A stretch of 64,000 nt of DNA from Planotetraspora mira (GTDB lineage: Bacteria; Actinomycetota; Actinomycetes; Streptosporangiales; Streptosporangiaceae): contig NZ_BOOO01000004.1 of NCBI RefSeq assembly GCF_016863275.1, positions 124,001 to 188,000 on the forward strand, written 5' to 3'. Within the stretch, counting starts at the first letter, position 1. Each line of letters begins with the position of its first letter. The position numbers were made by a program, and so were the translations under genes. This document shows positions 8,746-17,407 of the stretch, piece after piece. The notes under the pieces are model-generated. The model searched no databases. It saw only the letters and a list, made by a program, of their open reading frames with translations, and was not told the origin of the DNA.

Positions 8746-8759
8746 GGAAAGCGATTTCC
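8746..8759. promoter_or_regulatory. LacI-type operator (autoregulation)
   Basis: GGAAAGCGATTTCC differs from a perfect palindrome at one symmetric pair. It shares GGAAAGCG and TTTCC with the palindrome at 3190-3205. It lies 22 bp upstream of the lacI GTG, on the side facing the divergent thiolase gene. Confidence 0.7.
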
Positions 8760-8857
8760 AGTATGGCAAGGCGGTCCGCGGACCCCCCGATCCGGGCGCT
8801 GGTTACTGGCCAGTAGCATTGGCTTCGGAAGCTGCCGAGCAGTAGGAGCGAAACCCC

Positions 8858-10042
8858 GTGCCCGCATCCCGTGAAGTCGTCTTCGTCGACGGCGTTCGGA
8901 CACCTTTCGGCAAGTCGGGCCCCAAGGGCCTGTACGCCGAGACGCGTGCCGACGACCTGGTCGTCCGTGTCATCCGTGAGCTGATGCGGCGCAATCCGAA
9001 CCTTCCGCCCGACCGGGTGGACGAGGTCGCCATCGCGGCGACCACGCAGATCGGCGACCAGGGCCTGACCATCGGCCGGTCGGCGGCCGTGCTGGCCGGG
9101 CTGCCCAAGTCGGTGCCCGGCTACGCCATCGACCGCATGTGCGCCGGCGCGATGACCGCCGTCACCAGCGTCGCGGGCGGCATCTCGTTCGGCGCCTACG
9201 ACGTGGCCATCGCCGGCGGCGTCGAGCACATGGGCCGCCACCCGATGGGCGAGGGCGTCGACCCCAATCCCCGTTTCCTGTCCGAGCAGCTCGTCGACGG
9301 CTCGGCCCTGGTCATGGGGATGACCGCGGAGAACCTGCACGACCGGTTCCCCTCCATCACCAAGGACCGCGCCGACGCGTTCGCGGTGGCGTCGCAGGAG
9401 AAGGTCGCCAAGGCGTACGCCGACGGCAAGATCCAGCCCGACCTGGTGCCCACGGCGACGCGCAAGGCCGCCGAGGGCTGGGGCCTGGCCACCGTCGACG
9501 AGGCCCCGCGCCCGGGCACCACGCTTGAGGGGCTGGGGGCGCTGAAGACCCCGTTCCGCGCGCACGGCCGGGTCACCGCGGGCAACGCCTCCGGCATCAA
9601 CGACGGCGCGACGGGCTGCGTGGTCGCCGCCGAGGAGGTCGCGCGGGAGCTGGGCCTGACCCCGCGCATGCGGCTGGTCTCCTACGCGTTCGCCGGAGTG
9701 GACCCCGAGGTCATGGGTGTCGGTCCCATCCCCTCCACCGAGCGGGCGCTGCGCCTCGCCGGGCTGTCGATCGGGGACATCGGCCTGTTCGAGATCAACG
9801 AGGCGTTCGCCGTCCAGGTGCTCGCCTTCCTCGAGCACTTCGGCATCGCCGACGACGACCCCCGCGTGAACCCGTACGGCGGCGCGATCGCGTTCGGCCA
9901 CCCCCTCGCGTCCTCGGGCGTGCGGCTGATGACGCAACTGGCCCGCGAGTTCTCCGAGCGGCCCGACGTCAGGTACGGGATCACCACGATGTGCGTGGGC
10001 ATGGGCATGGGCGGCACTGTCATCTGGGAGAACCTGGCATGA
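8858..10042 (+). CDS. fadA: Acetyl-CoA acyltransferase (3-ketoacyl-CoA thiolase)
   Basis: Thiolytic cleavage of 3-ketoacyl-CoA in the last step of fatty acid beta-oxidation; 394 aa. The catalytic Cys is in IDRMCAGAM (about C95), the catalytic His in AFGHPLASSG (about H348), and the second Cys in TTMCVGMGMGG (about C379). EINEAFAVQ is the conserved NEAF motif. GTG start at 8858 after AGGAG. Its stop overlaps the fadB ATG (ATGA), so the two make a beta-oxidation operon and the products probably form the usual alpha2-beta2 complex. Confidence 0.95.
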   Translation: MPASREVVFVDGVRTPFGKSGPKGLYAETRADDLVVRVIRELMRRNPNLPPDRVDEVAIAATTQIGDQGLTIGRSAAVLAGLPKSVPGYAIDRMCAGAMTAVTSVAGGISFGAYDVAIAGGVEHMGRHPMGEGVDPNPRFLSEQLVDGSALVMGMTAENLHDRFPSITKDRADAFAVASQEKVAKAYADGKIQPDLVPTATRKAAEGWGLATVDEAPRPGTTLEGLGALKTPFRAHGRVTAGNASGINDGATGCVVAAEEVARELGLTPRMRLVSYAFAGVDPEVMGVGPIPSTERALRLAGLSIGDIGLFEINEAFAVQVLAFLEHFGIADDDPRVNPYGGAIAFGHPLASSGVRLMTQLAREFSERPDVRYGITTMCVGMGMGGTVIWENLA

Positions 10043-12147
10043 GCGACGTCGAGCAGTGGAAGTCCCTCCTCGCGGGGAAGAACGCCGACGAGGTCGTCAC
10101 CGACGCACTCGTGCGCGACGTCGACCTGCCGTACGGCGCGGGCACGATGGCCCTGATCACGCTGGACAACGGCTTCGACCACACCAAGCCGAACACCTTC
10201 GGCCCGCTCGGCCTCCTCGCCCTCGACGAGGCCCTCGACGGCATCGCCGGGCGGACGGACGTCGTGGCCGTAGGCGTCACCGGCAAGCCGTTCATCTTCG
10301 GCGTCGGGGCTGACCTCAAGGGGGCGGTCGCGGTGACCTCCCACGAGGAGGCCGCGGCCATCGGCGCGCTCGGCCACCACGTCTTCCGCCGGCTCGGTGA
10401 GCTGGGCGTCCCGTCGTTCGCCTTCGTCAACGGCGCGGCGATGGGCGGCGGCCTGGAGATCGCCCTGCACTGCGTCTACCGGACGGTCTCGTCCGGCATG
10501 CCGGCGATCGCGCTCCCCGAGTGCTTCCTCGGTCTGGTGCCCGGCTGGGGCGGAACCCAGCTCCTCCCCCGCCTCATCGGGCCGGAGAAGGCCATCAAGC
10601 TGATCATCGAGAATCCGCTCTCGCAGAACCGGATGATCAAGGGCCGCGACGCGTTCGAGCTGGGCGTCGCCGATGCGATGTTCGAACCTGCGGACTTCCT
10701 GGAGGAGTCGCTGCGCTGGGCCGCCCAGGTGCTGCGCGGGGAGATCACCGTACGGCGGGCGCCGCACACCGACGCCGACTGGACGCCCGTGATCGACCAG
10801 GCGCGCACGCTGGTCGACCTCAAGCTCCGCGGCGCCTCCCCCGCGCCCTACCGCGCGCTCGACCTCATCGCCCTGGCCCGTACGGCGTCGCGGGACGAGG
10901 GCTTCGCGGCCGAGGACGAGGCACTCGCCGACCTCCTCATGGGCGACGAACTGCGGGCGGGGCTGTACGCGTTCGACCTGGTCCAGCGCAGGGCCAAGAG
11001 GCCCGCGGGCGCACCGGACAGGGCGCTCGCCCGCAAGGTCACCAAGGTCGGCGTCGTGGGCGCCGGACTGATGGCGTCGCAGCTCGCGTTGTTGTTCGCG
11101 CGCAGGCTCGAGGTCCCCGTCGTCCTGACCGACCTCGATCAGGACCGCCTCGACAAGGGCGTCGGCTACGTCCACGCCGAGGTCGGCAAGCTGCTGGCCA
11201 AGGGCAGGATCTCCGGTGACCAGGCCAATCGGCTGAAGGCCCTGGTCACCGGCTCGCTCACCAAGGACGCGTTCGCGGACGCCGACTTCGTCATCGAGGC
11301 CGTCTTCGAGGACCTCAAGGTCAAGCAGCAGGTGTTCGCCGAGGTCGAGGCCGTCGTCTCCGAGACGTGCGTGCTGGCCACCAACACGTCCTCTCTGTCC
11401 ATCACGGAGATGGCCTCCGGGCTGCGGCACCCCGAGCGGGTCGTGGGCTTCCACTTCTTCAACCCGGTCGCCGTGCTGCCGCTGCTGGAGATCGTCCGGG
11501 GCTCGGCCACCGACGACGCGACGCTGGCGACGGCCTTCTCCGTCGCCAAGTCACTCAAGAAGTCGTCGGTTCTGGTCAAGGACGCCCCGGCGTTCGTCGT
11601 CAACCGGCTGCTGACGCGCTTCATGGGCGAGGTGATCGCCGCCGCCGACGAGGGCACGCCCCTGGAGACGGCCGACCACGCGCTCGACGGCCTCGGACTG
11701 CCGATGACCCCCTTCGCCCTGCTCCAACTCGTCGGCCCGGCCGTCGCGCTGCACGTGGCGGAGACCATGCACGCCGCCTTCCCCGACCGCTACGGCGTCT
11801 CGGCGAACCTGGCCAGGCTCGTGGCGGCGGGCAAGCCGGGCGTCTACGGGGCCGACTTCCAGATCGACCCCGAGGTGCGGGCGCTGTTCGAGGGCGGCAC
11901 GCGGCCGTCCACGGGCGACGAGGTACGGCTCCGCGCGCTCAGGGCGCTGGCTCAGGAGATCAGGCTCATGCTCGACGAGGGCGTCGTGTCGGCGGCCGAG
12001 GACATCGACCTGTGCATGATCCTCGGGGCCGGCTGGCCGTTCCACACCGGCGGCGTCACGCCGTATCTGGACAGGACCGGCATCTCCGAGGAGGTCACCG
12101 GCGGCCGCTTCCTGGCCCCCGGCGTCGCGTCCGTCCCCGCGGCCTGA
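10039..12147 (+). CDS. fadB: Fatty acid oxidation complex alpha subunit (enoyl-CoA hydratase/3-hydroxyacyl-CoA dehydrogenase)
   Basis: A 702-aa bifunctional enzyme. The N-terminal crotonase domain (about 1-230) has GKPFIFGVGADLKG and the oxyanion-hole loop NGAAMGGGLEIALH, with LPECFLGLVPGWGG following. The central NAD-binding domain begins VGVVGAGLMASQLALLFARR (about residue 337) and includes VVGFHFFNPVAVLPLLEI with the conserved His. A duplicated C-terminal dehydrogenase helical domain follows. ATG at 10039 overlaps the thiolase stop. Hydration and oxidation of enoyl-CoA feed the thiolase encoded just upstream. Confidence 0.95.
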   Translation: MSDVEQWKSLLAGKNADEVVTDALVRDVDLPYGAGTMALITLDNGFDHTKPNTFGPLGLLALDEALDGIAGRTDVVAVGVTGKPFIFGVGADLKGAVAVTSHEEAAAIGALGHHVFRRLGELGVPSFAFVNGAAMGGGLEIALHCVYRTVSSGMPAIALPECFLGLVPGWGGTQLLPRLIGPEKAIKLIIENPLSQNRMIKGRDAFELGVADAMFEPADFLEESLRWAAQVLRGEITVRRAPHTDADWTPVIDQARTLVDLKLRGASPAPYRALDLIALARTASRDEGFAAEDEALADLLMGDELRAGLYAFDLVQRRAKRPAGAPDRALARKVTKVGVVGAGLMASQLALLFARRLEVPVVLTDLDQDRLDKGVGYVHAEVGKLLAKGRISGDQANRLKALVTGSLTKDAFADADFVIEAVFEDLKVKQQVFAEVEAVVSETCVLATNTSSLSITEMASGLRHPERVVGFHFFNPVAVLPLLEIVRGSATDDATLATAFSVAKSLKKSSVLVKDAPAFVVNRLLTRFMGEVIAAADEGTPLETADHALDGLGLPMTPFALLQLVGPAVALHVAETMHAAFPDRYGVSANLARLVAAGKPGVYGADFQIDPEVRALFEGGTRPSTGDEVRLRALRALAQEIRLMLDEGVVSAAEDIDLCMILGAGWPFHTGGVTPYLDRTGISEEVTGGRFLAPGVASVPAA

Positions 12148-12155
12148 TCAGCGTC

Positions 12156-12181
12156 GTGCCGCGGCCTCCTGGTCGCGGCAC
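12156..12181. terminator. Bidirectional hairpin between fadB and the LuxR-type regulator
   Basis: GTGCCGCG and CGCGGCAC form an 8-bp stem around a short loop. It lies 8 bp after the fadB stop and touches the stop codon of the convergent regulator gene. There is no U-tract, as is common in high-GC actinobacteria. Confidence 0.6.
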
Positions 12182-15051
12182 TACGCGTCGCCGCCGTCCG
12201 GCGAGTCGATCAGGTGTCCTTTGACGGTGAGCCGGGCGAGTTCGACGCGGGACGCGATGCCGAGCTTGCTGAAGACATGGCGCAGGTGGGTGGACACCGT
12301 GTGGGGCGACAGGAACATCTGCGCGGCCGCCTGCCTGTTGGTCAGCCCCTTGGCGATCAGTGCCGCGACGGCGCGTTCGGTTTCGGTCAGACTGTCCCAG
12401 CCGGTGTTCGGCCGGTCGGCACGCGTCCAGTGGCGGCGGCGGACGCCCAACTCCCGCAGCCGGGCCCTGACCCGGGCCGCGTCACGCGACGCGCCGATCC
12501 GGTCGTAGTGGTCGAGCGCACACTCGAGGCTGTCGACGGCGGCCTGCCGACTTCGGCGGCCCGGGCCCTCGAGCAGGACGACGCCGAGGTCTTCGGCGGC
12601 CGACGCCCGGCCCCACGGGTCTGGAAGATCGGCGGCAGCCCTGGTCAGAGCCGTCGTGTCCCGATGAAGGACGCCACAGGCATGAGCGGCCGCGGCGGCC
12701 AGCACGGGGAAGCCGGCGTTGTCCCGAGCCAGCGATTCCGCCACCTCGACGATCTCCTCCGCGTACCGCCGGTTCTCGGTGGCCAGCGCCAGCCTGGTCA
12801 TCCAGGCGGCCGCGGCGGGCTCGACGAGGAGCGTCCAACGCCTTTCCCGCGCATCGGTGTAGGCGATCCGGATCACCTCCATCGCCCGATCGGGCTCTCC
12901 CTGGCCCTCCGCGACCACCGCCCTCGCCCATCTCCCCCATGCCGCGCCGTACATCATCCCGCTGTCGCCGCGCTCGCATTGATAGCGGTCGATGTACCGG
13001 GCCGCGGATTCGAGGTCGCCGCGCCGTACGGAGACGATCGCGAGCACGTAGAGCCCCGCGAGGTCGAATCCATGAGTGCCCAGTTCCTCGGCGATCGTCA
13101 GCCCGGCCTGGGCCTCGGCCACGGCGTCGTCCAACCGGCCCTCGGCCAGCCTCAGGCAACTGCGGAAGAACGCGGGCTGCGCGGCCTGCACGGTCTGCCC
13201 GAGCGCCTCGATTTCCTCGGCGAGCGTCTCAATGCTGGACTCGGCCTCCGCGAACTGCCGCATGAACTTGTGGTTCAGGCTCAGCAACATGCGCGGGAAC
13301 GGGCGCTCGATGGCCTCCACCGCGCCTGTGCCCGCGATCCGCACCGCCTCCTCCAGGTGGCTGAAGGACTCGGAGACCTTCCCGTCGACCATGGCGAACT
13401 GGCCGAGCACCATGTGGGCCCCGACCAGGGCCGTGTCGTCGCGCGGCTCGCGGTCGGCCAGGACGGCCTCCGCGCGCCGCCGGCCCTTCCAGAAGTCGGA
13501 GAGCGACAACAGTCCCCAGAAGAGGGCTGCCTCCGCGACGCCGCGAAGATCGTCGGACACGTCTCGCCGGGCGAGCACGTCTTCGGCCTCGGCCACCGCG
13601 TCGGCGGGCCGGCCACTCAGCAGCAGCGTGTACGCCAGCGCGCAGCGCAGGCGTAGGCCACGACCGGGCGAAGCCGTGCCGAGCGCTTCGCGTGCGAGCT
13701 GGATCGCCTCCGGCACCTGTCCGGTGACCGTCAGGGCGTGCACCGCCGTCGCGATGCGGTCGAACCGATCGGGGTCGGTGAGATCACTGATCTCGACGGC
13801 CCGCATCGCCAGCTCGAGAGCGGTGTGCGGGGAGGTCGCGAGCACCTCCCGCGCCGCGCGGTCCAGGCCGCGGACGGCTCCGGCGTCACCGGGAAGGGCA
13901 CTCTTGATGAGGTGCGGGGCGGCCGGGACGGCGGAGCCGCGGCTGTCGAGCAACATCTGCCCCGCCTCACGGTGGAGCGCCAGCCGGACCGGCGGGGTCA
14001 GCGTCTCGAGCACCGCGTGCTGCAACAGCTCATGCCGGAAGGCAAGCTGATCCGCACCGGCCACCAGGATGCCCGCCGCCATCGCCTCGTCCAGCTTCGA
14101 GATCAGGCCACTGATCGGCTTGCCCAGCATCGTGGCCAGATCGCGGACCGGCACCGTGCGGCCCAGGATCGCAGCCACCTGGAGCAGGTTGCGGGTCTGC
14201 GGGGACAGCTCGTCGATGCGCTTGCGCGTGATCATTTGAACGCGCGGCAGCTGTTCCGACGCCAGCCGCGCGTGTCCGCCGGCCACCTCCACCAAGCCCT
14301 CAGAACTCAGCTGCTCGAGCGACTCGACCAGCAGGAAGGGGAGCCCCTCCGCCAGCGCGGCCACGGCGAGCACGTCAGGTGCGGGCACGGCGCCCAAGAC
14401 GTCTGCGGCGACCTCGGCCACCGCCTGATCGTCCAGTGCCTCCAGCATGATCCGGGTGGCGTCGTCGCGCTCCAACCTGTCGTACAGATTGTCCAGAGGG
14501 GACGCGGGCGCGCCCTCCGTGGTGCGCGACAACATCCACACGAGCGGGTAGGAGGCGAGCTCTCGCACCAGTGACCGTATCGCCAGCAGGGTCAGCGGAT
14601 CGGCCCACTGCAGATCGTCGAGCACGAGCAACGCCGGCCCCTGCGCGACCAGCCCCTCCAGCGGTTCGGCCAACTGCCTCACCATCAGGAGCCGCATATC
14701 AGCGGAAGCCGGGGTGTCCGTATGTCCGATGGCGAGTGGAGCGCCGGAGATCTCCTGCAACGCCGATCTCAGGGGGGCCAGCGGAGCCAGGTCCAGCTCG
14801 TCCGCGGCGCCCCTGCCGACTGGGAACCTCGCCCATTCCGCGGCGCCGGCCGCCTCGCCGAGCAGGCTGCTCTTGCCCATCCCCACCCGGCCCTCGACCA
14901 GCAGGACGCTTCCTTGGCCGGCGCGGGCCTCCCGCAGCGCCTTCGCCACGAGGTTCCACTGGCGCGCACGGCCACGCCACTCCGGCCATGACGACCATCC
15001 GGAGTCGAGCCCGCCCGCGGCCGCCCACTCGTGCGTACAAGCGCCCGCCAC
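12181..15051 (-). CDS. LuxR family transcriptional regulator with AAA ATPase domain (LAL type)
   Basis: A large ATP-binding regulator of about 956 aa. The N-terminal NTPase has a Walker A, EGRVGMGKSS (about residues 53-62), and a Walker B, ALLVLDDLQWAD. The middle is a long alpha-helical, TPR/MalT-like sensor region. The C-terminal LuxR helix-turn-helix reads LTETERAVAALIAKGLTNRQ and continues to THLRHVFSKLGI. The start is uncertain: GTG at 15051 has AGGGG upstream, and in-frame extension reaches 15141. LAL regulators often control degradation or secondary metabolite genes; the target here is unknown. It is divergent from a histidine kinase with no paired response regulator. Confidence 0.9.
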   Translation of the reverse strand: MAGACTHEWAAAGGLDSGWSSWPEWRGRARQWNLVAKALREARAGQGSVLLVEGRVGMGKSSLLGEAAGAAEWARFPVGRGAADELDLAPLAPLRSALQEISGAPLAIGHTDTPASADMRLLMVRQLAEPLEGLVAQGPALLVLDDLQWADPLTLLAIRSLVRELASYPLVWMLSRTTEGAPASPLDNLYDRLERDDATRIMLEALDDQAVAEVAADVLGAVPAPDVLAVAALAEGLPFLLVESLEQLSSEGLVEVAGGHARLASEQLPRVQMITRKRIDELSPQTRNLLQVAAILGRTVPVRDLATMLGKPISGLISKLDEAMAAGILVAGADQLAFRHELLQHAVLETLTPPVRLALHREAGQMLLDSRGSAVPAAPHLIKSALPGDAGAVRGLDRAAREVLATSPHTALELAMRAVEISDLTDPDRFDRIATAVHALTVTGQVPEAIQLAREALGTASPGRGLRLRCALAYTLLLSGRPADAVAEAEDVLARRDVSDDLRGVAEAALFWGLLSLSDFWKGRRRAEAVLADREPRDDTALVGAHMVLGQFAMVDGKVSESFSHLEEAVRIAGTGAVEAIERPFPRMLLSLNHKFMRQFAEAESSIETLAEEIEALGQTVQAAQPAFFRSCLRLAEGRLDDAVAEAQAGLTIAEELGTHGFDLAGLYVLAIVSVRRGDLESAARYIDRYQCERGDSGMMYGAAWGRWARAVVAEGQGEPDRAMEVIRIAYTDARERRWTLLVEPAAAAWMTRLALATENRRYAEEIVEVAESLARDNAGFPVLAAAAAHACGVLHRDTTALTRAAADLPDPWGRASAAEDLGVVLLEGPGRRSRQAAVDSLECALDHYDRIGASRDAARVRARLRELGVRRRHWTRADRPNTGWDSLTETERAVAALIAKGLTNRQAAAQMFLSPHTVSTHLRHVFSKLGIASRVELARLTVKGHLIDSPDGGDA

Positions 15052-15276
15052 ACCCCTGAGCTTACGGTTCGGCGGTTTTCGTCCGATCTCCCGACCCCAT
15101 CGTGAGCCAGCTGTATGCGGTATGCAATGTCGCGCGAACATGCGATGTGGTGGCCGCCGTCCCAGGCCACGATGCTCAGAGCCGCCCTCGATCCAGGCGG
15201 GCCCGGCAGTCGCACGGCGTACGGGCTCACGAGGGTGGTCACGGCAGAACGCCGACGATCAGGCGAGGAGGTCTTC

Positions 15277-16707
15277 GTGCGCGCGATATCGCTGCCCACC
15301 CCGTTCGCACCGCCGTTCCCACGGTCCATACGCTCTCGCACGGCCCTGCTGATCACCGTGTTGTTCGTGCTCCTCATGGTGCCCGCGTGTGTGCAGAAGG
15401 AGCTGTTGACGCGTCAGGCGGAGCGGCAGACCGCCTGGCTGGCCGTCCAGCGCCAGGCCGTGCTGACCGCGGACTCCGTCCGTTTCGGCCATCTGCGGAA
15501 TCCGGTGCAACCAGAGGTCCTCGGCGTCGACCTGATCCAGGTCGTCAGCATGCGCCGCCGAATACTCGCCGCGACGACGGCCGCTCGCGGGCTCGCCCCG
15601 CTGACCCAGGTGTGGCCGTCGTCACGCAATCCGCGGCAGGACGTCCGCACGTGTGCGCAGCGGCGTCTCGGGTGCCTCTACGTCGCGGCCTTCAGGGTCG
15701 ATCCCGCCATGGGCTCCGCCGTCGTCTACGCGGCCCGGCGGGTGCCGGACGGAGCCTCCCTCTCGATGGGCGGACTCCTGTTCGTCGTCCAGGCGGCTGT
15801 GCTGGTCACGGTGGCCACCTGGGCGATCTGGACCGTCACCGGTCGCCTCCTGTCCCCGATCGAGGCCATCAGCACGCAGCTGTCCACGATCACCGCGGAT
15901 GACCTCGGCCGCCGCGTTTCCGAGCCACGGGGGATGACCGAGGTCGCCCGGCTCGCCAAGACGATCAACGGGACTCTCGGCCGGCTGGAGGAGGCCGGTG
16001 GGCGTGCCGAGCAGGAGTTGACGCGGCAGCACCGGTTCGCCGGTGACGCCTCGCACGAACTGCGCACGCCCCTCGCCGGATTGCGCGTCCTCCTGGAGGA
16101 GGCGCGGCTGCATCCCCGTCAGGCGGAGCGGCCCCTGGTGATCCGCGATGCTCTGAGCGCCGTGGACAGGCTGCAGGCGATCACCGGTGACATGCTCCTG
16201 CTCGCACGGGTGGACGCGGGGGCACCGGCCGCACGCGAACTCGTGGACCTGCCCGGATTGGTCGGCGAGGAGATCTCCCGACGCCATGACCGGATTCCGG
16301 CGCGGCTTCGGCTCGAGCCCGGAGTGACCGTTCACGCGTCACGGGTCCAGATGACCCGCGTGCTGACCAATCTGCTCGACAACGCCCAGCGGCACGCGGC
16401 GCACGTCGTCCAGGTCGAGGTGCGCCGCGACGGCCGCTTCGCCGAGTTGTCGGTCTCCGACGACGGATCGGGAGTCCCAGAAGCGGAGCGAGACCGGATC
16501 TTCGAGCGGTTCACCAGGCTGGACGCCGCGCGCAGCCGAGACCGGGGAGGCAGCGGCCTGGGCCTGGCCATCGCCCGCGACGTCGCCCACGCCCACTGGG
16601 GGACGCTGACAGTCGGGAACTCACCCCTCGGCGGCGCCCGATTCGTCCTGCGCATCCCCATCGACGGATCCGCCCGGCCCACGACTCCCGGCCCGCGGCC
16701 GGTCTGA
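15277..16707 (+). CDS. Sensor histidine kinase without a neighbouring response regulator
   Basis: A 476-aa membrane kinase. TM1 is TALLITVLFVLLMVPACV (about 20-37), then an extracytoplasmic domain containing two Cys residues (TCAQRRLGC), TM2 (LFVVQAAVLVTVATWAIW), a HAMP linker (RLLSPIEAISTQLS), HisKA with the phosphoacceptor His in FAGDASHELRTPL, and HATPase with NLLDNAQRHA, DDGSGVP and GGSGLGLAIA. GTG at 15277 has GCGAGGAG before it. No response regulator is adjacent; the divergent neighbour is the LAL regulator. The cysteine pair could be a redox sensor, which is inference. Confidence 0.9.
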   Translation: MRAISLPTPFAPPFPRSIRSRTALLITVLFVLLMVPACVQKELLTRQAERQTAWLAVQRQAVLTADSVRFGHLRNPVQPEVLGVDLIQVVSMRRRILAATTAARGLAPLTQVWPSSRNPRQDVRTCAQRRLGCLYVAAFRVDPAMGSAVVYAARRVPDGASLSMGGLLFVVQAAVLVTVATWAIWTVTGRLLSPIEAISTQLSTITADDLGRRVSEPRGMTEVARLAKTINGTLGRLEEAGGRAEQELTRQHRFAGDASHELRTPLAGLRVLLEEARLHPRQAERPLVIRDALSAVDRLQAITGDMLLLARVDAGAPAARELVDLPGLVGEEISRRHDRIPARLRLEPGVTVHASRVQMTRVLTNLLDNAQRHAAHVVQVEVRRDGRFAELSVSDDGSGVPEAERDRIFERFTRLDAARSRDRGGSGLGLAIARDVAHAHWGTLTVGNSPLGGARFVLRIPIDGSARPTTPGPRPV

Positions 16708-16792
16708 ATGGACGGCCGCGGACGGGGCCGGCTCGACTGCGGGCGGCCCTCTCGATAGCCTCCCCCGGAACATCTATCTGGAGGGGCGCCGC

Positions 16793-17407
16793 GTGACGGA
16801 GTTGCTGCTGGGGCTCAGCCTCGGGCTGGGAGCCGGAGTCACTCCGGGCGCGCTGCTGAGCCTCGTGATCGCGGCCAGCCTGCGCGGCGGCTTCCGGTCC
16901 GGAGTGCGCCTGGCCTGTGTGCCGCTCCTGTCGGACCTCCCCGTGGTGCTCCTGTCCCTCACCGCCGTCGGGGCGATGCCCGGCACGTTCGTGCGCGTGT
17001 TGTCGGCCGTGGGCGGGCTCTACGTCGTCTACCTGGGCGTCTCGACCATCCGCGAGGCCCGTACGGCCGAGCCGCCGCGGCCCGGCGACGCCGAGCCGTC
17101 CTCTGCGCGGCAGGTCCTGAGCGCGGTCGCGGTGAACCTCCTCAACCCCCACCCCTGGCTGTTCTGGATCGCCGTCGGCGCACCGGCCTTCGACGCCGCG
17201 TGGGAGCACTCCCCCGCGTCGGCCCTGGCCTTCGTGGGCGGTTTCTACCTGGTCCTGTGCGGCTCCAAGGTGGCCCTCGCCTGGGCGGTGGGGGCGGGCA
17301 GGCACCGTCTCAGCCTCAGGGGCTACCGGCTGCTGCTGGGCGGCAGCGGGCTCCTGCTGACCGCCGCGGGCGCCGTCCTCAGTTTTCGAGGACTGGCTCC
17401 TCAGTGA
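16793..17407 (+). CDS. LysE family amino acid exporter
   Basis: A 204-aa inner-membrane protein with about six hydrophobic segments. LGLSLGLGAGVTPGALLSLV carries the family's G-x-TPG motif in TM1, and NLLNPHPWLFWIAVGAP matches the conserved N-P-x-x-x-x-F region. Predicted to export an amino acid or derivative; substrate not predictable. GTG start at 16793 after GGAGGGG. Its last 29 bp overlap the end of the convergent permease gene. Confidence 0.88.
   Translation: MTELLLGLSLGLGAGVTPGALLSLVIAASLRGGFRSGVRLACVPLLSDLPVVLLSLTAVGAMPGTFVRVLSAVGGLYVVYLGVSTIREARTAEPPRPGDAEPSSARQVLSAVAVNLLNPHPWLFWIAVGAPAFDAAWEHSPASALAFVGGFYLVLCGSKVALAWAVGAGRHRLSLRGYRLLLGGSGLLLTAAGAVLSFRGLAPQ

Noticed and set aside
12004-12024. 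CTGTGCATGATC inside fadB as a stray copy of the array motif
   Set aside because: It encodes the conserved dehydrogenase segment (DLCMILGAG) and has no neighbouring unit at 53 bp.
12214-13656. Long plus-strand frame opposite the LAL regulator
   Set aside because: The composition is that of an antisense shadow; the minus-strand frame carries clear Walker and LuxR motifs.
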